DNA of 9,588 bases from Deltaproteobacteria bacterium (lineage in GTDB: Bacteria; Desulfobacterota; DSM-4660; Desulfatiglandales; Desulfatiglandaceae): contig JAFDAP010000046.1 in NCBI GenBank assembly GCA_019313765.1, positions 1 to 9,588 of the forward strand. Direction: 5' to 3'. Each line of letters opens with the position of its first letter. Positions within the stretch are counted from its first letter, which is position 1. The translations under genes and the position numbers were made by a program. Under the pieces are notes generated by a model. The model saw only the letters and a program-made list of their open reading frames with translations, had not been told where the DNA came from and searched no databases. Positions 7,713 through 9,588 of the stretch are shown one piece after another.

Positions 7713-8588
7713 TCAATCCTGTACTTTTTTTTCTTCCTCGGGGGAGAAGGGAGGGGGATTGCGGGTGATGAGGAGTTTTTCAATTTTTCTTTGATCAGCT
7801 TCTCGGATGGTGATTGTAAAATCCTCAAACGGGACCTTTTCATTTACTTTGGGGATCCTTCCCAAAAGGTGGATTACAAACCCGCCTACCGACTCGAAGT
7901 CCCCTGACGGCAACCGGATGTCGAGGTGTTCTTCCAATTTTTCCACCTCCATACGCGCGTCCACGAGGATGGATTTCTCATCAATGATTGTGAGCATGGA
8001 TTCATCGGCATCATGTTCGTCCAGAATCTCCCCGACGATCTCTTCGAGGATATCTTCAATGGTAATTATGCCGGCAGTGCCCCCGTACTCATCGGTTACT
8101 ATGGCCAGATGGTTCATTTTTTCTTTCAGGGTTTTTAACAGTTTGCTGACCGTCTGGGTTCCAGGCACAAAATAAGGCTTTCTGAGGATTTCAAGCGGAA
8201 TATTCGAAGTGGGGGGTTCACCCAAAAATTTCAGGAGATCCTTTGCGTGAAGGATGCCAGTGATCTCATCGATATTGTCGTTGTAGATGGGGATCCTGGT
8301 GTGACCGCAATCGGTAACCAGCCTGATGACCTCGCCTAACGTGGAGTTTGCCGGAGCTGAAGAGATCTCTGTACGTGGAATCATGATGGAATGGGCCCTG
8401 GTCTCTTTCAGGTCGAGAACGCCATTGACCATGTGCGTCTCTTCGTCGCTGATGAGACCTTTGGCCTGCCCTTCATCCATGAGGTCATGAATCTCTTCTG
8501 CCAGGTCGCTGCTGTCGCCGAGGGGGGGCTTCTTTTTAATCAGAGATTTGATGAGACTGAAAAAGCCTTTTCCTGAATCATCTTCCAA
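7713..8588 (-). CDS. corC: CorC/YbeX-family CBS-domain protein
   Basis: Cytosolic protein with two CBS domains and a CorC_HlyC (transporter-associated) domain. Members have been linked to magnesium/cobalt efflux (CorC) and, for YbeX, to ribosome-related phenotypes, so the exact role is uncertain. The 291-aa product has no membrane (DUF21) domain and matches the short soluble form. After an acidic/basic N-terminus, LISDEETHMVNGVLDL (45-60) leads into the family hallmark IMIPRTEI (68-75). CBS1 covers about 66-122 and CBS2 about 130-187, the latter ending in the motif DEYGGTAGIITIEDILEEI. The CorC_HlyC domain runs about 203-277. No ATG lies near the N-terminus. The call uses TTG 8588-8586, 13 bases after AGGAG (8606-8602); an in-frame ATA at 8594-8592 is better spaced. 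The corC-lnt order matches ybeX-lnt of enterobacteria. A strong promoter lies upstream (8629-8658). Confidence 0.93.
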   Translation of the reverse strand: MEDDSGKGFFSLIKSLIKKKPPLGDSSDLAEEIHDLMDEGQAKGLISDEETHMVNGVLDLKETRAHSIMIPRTEISSAPANSTLGEVIRLVTDCGHTRIPIYNDNIDEITGILHAKDLLKFLGEPPTSNIPLEILRKPYFVPGTQTVSKLLKTLKEKMNHLAIVTDEYGGTAGIITIEDILEEIVGEILDEHDADESMLTIIDEKSILVDARMEVEKLEEHLDIRLPSGDFESVGGFVIHLLGRIPKVNEKVPFEDFTITIREADQRKIEKLLITRNPPPFSPEEEKKVQD

Positions 8589-8628
8589 GGATATTTTTGC
8601 TCTCCTGTAGGGCTTAAATGTTATGAAA

Positions 8629-8658
8629 ATTCTACAATTTATTAAAAATAAATGTCAA
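8629..8658 (-). promoter_or_regulatory. Probable sigma70-type promoter of corC-lnt
   Basis: On the minus strand a consensus -35 TTGACA (8658-8653), an 18-base spacer and TAGAAT (8634-8629, five of six matching) are followed by about 40 bases of leader and the AGGAG of corC. It is divergent from the tRNA promoter, with the two -35 boxes about 40 bases apart. Confidence 0.7.
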
Positions 8659-8697
8659 GATATTTGCATGATCACGGTCGCATGGCTCAAATAGCGC

Positions 8698-8726
8698 TTG
8701 ACTGGGACATCTTTGTATAATATAGT
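8698..8726 (+). promoter_or_regulatory. Promoter of tRNA-Gly
   Basis: TTGACT (8698-8703), a 17-base spacer and TATAGT (8721-8726). The predicted transcript start is near 8733, about 20 bases before the mature tRNA 5' end. An overlapping perfect TATAAT at 8716-8721 would leave only a 12-base spacer, so it is less likely to be the -10 box for this -35. No GC-rich stringent discriminator is seen after the -10. Confidence 0.7.
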
Positions 8727-8752
8727 TAAAAATTTTGTAACAGTTATCCAGG

Positions 8753-8828
8753 GCGGGCATAGCTCAGCTGGTAGAGTACAAGCTTCCCAAGCTTGGTGTC
8801 GCGGGTTCGATTCCCGTTGCCCGCTCCA
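8753..8828 (+). tRNA. tRNA-Gly, anticodon CCC
   Basis: Complete cloverleaf. The acceptor stem is GCGGGCA (8753-8759) with TGCCCGC (8818-8824), followed by discriminator T and an encoded CCA (8826-8828). The D stem GCTC pairs with GAGT including one wobble. The anticodon stem CAAGC/GCTTG (8779-8783, 8791-8795) encloses the loop TTCCCAA, giving anticodon CCC at 8786-8788, which reads the GGG glycine codon. The T arm is GCGGG-TTCGATT-CCCGT, with a G-T closing pair. U73 is the usual discriminator for bacterial tRNA-Gly. Confidence 0.96.
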
Positions 8829-9001
8829 GATGCTATATTTAGGTTAAGAATTGGCCTGACACCCTTTTTGAGGTTATCAACCGGAATTTCAGGCGTGGTT
8901 GACATACTTTAAATTGCGGACTTGGCGTTGGTTTTTCATAATTCCTTTATTCTTTGAGAAGGATCTTATGTAATAAAGCGCTTAACATTTTGTCTGCAAT
9001 C
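8829..9001 (+). other. tRNA trailer region without a recognised gene
   Basis: These 173 bases lie between the tRNA CCA end and the next terminator. I see no ORF of useful length, no second tRNA and no strong internal hairpin (only GGTT-ATC-AACC around 8873). A TTGACA at 8899-8904 has no matching -10 box at 16-18 bases. If no earlier termination occurs, this becomes a long 3' trailer of the tRNA precursor. Confidence 0.4.
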
Positions 9002-9027
9002 AGCGGGCCTCAACGCCCGCTTTTTTT
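9002..9027 (+). terminator. Rho-independent terminator after tRNA-Gly
   Basis: Stem AGCGGGC (9002-9008) and GCCCGCT (9015-9021) with a six-base loop CTCAAC, overlapping a run of seven T. A compact GC-rich stem followed by a T-run is a textbook intrinsic terminator. It separates the tRNA unit from the rimP promoter. Confidence 0.85.
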
Positions 9028-9044
9028 ATTGTTTGGGGAACTGT

Positions 9045-9067
9045 ACAGGTTCAAAGTTTGAGGTTCA
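9045..9067 (+). repeat. GTTCA-type dispersed repeat, copy 2
   Basis: ACAGGTTCAAAGTT, four variable bases, GTTCA: the same layout as the copy at 4507-4529. It lies directly after the tRNA terminator and contains most of the candidate rimP -35 box. Confidence 0.5.
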
Positions 9068-9087
9068 ACACGTAAAAGAAATATTAT
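9058..9087 (+). promoter_or_regulatory. Candidate promoter of rimP
   Basis: TTGAGG (9058-9063, four of six), an 18-base spacer and TATTAT (9082-9087, five of six). It lies between the tRNA terminator and the rimP start, where a new promoter is needed if the terminator is efficient. The -35 is weak, so this is tentative. Confidence 0.4.
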
Positions 9088-9159
9088 CTGTGCCGGAAAC
9101 CTGTCTTGTTCCACAAACGGCTCAGGAAAAATACAGACTTTGAAATTCCGGATTGTGAG

Positions 9160-9588
9160 ATGTCGAACGCGGCTGATTTGGTTAATAAAGAAGTGACCCT
9201 GCTCATTGAACCAGTTCTGGAAGAAATGGATGTTGAGCTTGTAGATATTGAATATCTGTCAGAGCATGGCAGGTGGATTCTCAGAATTTATGTTGACCAG
9301 GAGGGCGGCATTACCTTGGATGGCTGTGCGCGGGTGAGTAGGGAAATCGGTGACTTGATCGACGTGAAAGACATTTTGCAGCATGAATATGTCCTTGAGG
9401 TCTCGTCTCCCGGGCTTAACAGGCCTCTTAAAAAGGAAAAGGATTTCTTAAGGTCGGTTGGAAATAAGATCAAAGTCAGGATGGTTGCCCCTGTTAAGGG
9501 TCGCCGGAATTTCACAGGTTACTTACGGGATTACAGGGACGGGATGTTGTATATTGACGTAAAAAATGATTTGGTGCCCTTGCTCCGG
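9160..9588 (+). CDS. rimP: Ribosome maturation factor RimP (3' end cut by the window)
   Basis: RimP binds the nascent 30S subunit and is needed for efficient maturation of it. Reading from ATG 9160 gives 143 residues without a stop to the window edge; family members are about 150 aa, so little is missing. The start MSNAADLVNKEVTLLIEPVL, then DVELVDIEYL, and LRIYVDQEGGITLDGCARVS follow E. coli RimP closely. LEVSSPGLNRPL (79-90) is the family hallmark at the end of the N-terminal domain. The C-terminal SH3-like domain begins near residue 97. The binding site before the ATG is poor (only GTGAG adjoining it). An in-frame TTG at 9106 with GGAA upstream would add 18 residues, but the ATG fits the family length better. 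In many bacteria nusA and infB follow; they would lie beyond the window. Confidence 0.94.
   Translation, partial: MSNAADLVNKEVTLLIEPVLEEMDVELVDIEYLSEHGRWILRIYVDQEGGITLDGCARVSREIGDLIDVKDILQHEYVLEVSSPGLNRPLKKEKDFLRSVGNKIKVRMVAPVKGRRNFTGYLRDYRDGMLYIDVKNDLVPLLR

Noticed and set aside
8753..8828. tRNA-Gly 3' end as a phage or island attachment site
   Set aside because: No second copy of the tRNA 3' end, integrase or foreign-looking genes occur in the window; the neighbours are housekeeping genes.
8899..8927. TTGACA at 8899-8904 as a second promoter after the tRNA
   Set aside because: No acceptable -10 hexamer occurs at 16-18 bases; the region there is GC-rich (cttggcgttg).

Overview
The window is a housekeeping segment of a bacterial chromosome. 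The organism looks like a Gram-negative, probably a deltaproteobacterium or other Desulfobacterota. The Gram-negative call rests on an apolipoprotein N-acyltransferase gene and an AMIN-domain cell-wall amidase. The narrower placement is inferred from gene neighbourhood and the style of the intergenic repeats; no marker gene here proves it. Nothing looks like a prophage, plasmid, CRISPR locus, defence island or insertion sequence with a transposase.

Layout from left to right. Bases 1-36 may be the last codons of an upstream gene. A plus-strand pair follows: mutS (mismatch recognition ATPase) and, 2 bases after its stop, an exported N-acetylmuramoyl-L-alanine amidase with a helical-repeat N-terminus, an AMIN domain and an Amidase_3 catalytic domain. 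The pair meets the minus-strand genes at an intergenic hairpin (about 4522-4555). The minus-strand set, in transcription order, is corC/ybeX (CBS-domain protein), lnt (apolipoprotein N-acyltransferase) and prfB (release factor 2). corC and lnt are essentially contiguous. prfB lies 452 bases beyond lnt and has its own promoter, ribosome binding site and the classical +1 programmed frameshift. The gap between lnt and prfB contains an AT-rich imperfect inverted-repeat element of about 200 bp with a GC-rich central hairpin.

Beyond corC, divergently transcribed, lies a tRNA-Gly(CCC) gene with its own promoter. It is followed by a 173-base trailer, a rho-independent terminator and then rimP (ribosome maturation factor), which runs off the right edge. 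In many bacteria rimP begins the rimP-nusA-infB operon, so that operon probably continues outside the window.

Functionally the genes serve DNA repair (mutS), envelope biogenesis (amidase, lnt, corC) and translation (prfB, tRNA-Gly, rimP). I do not see a previously undescribed system. The most interesting items are the prfB recoding site, the inverted-repeat element between lnt and prfB, a pair of dispersed GTTCA-type repeats, the unusual start region of corC and the mutS-amidase pairing.
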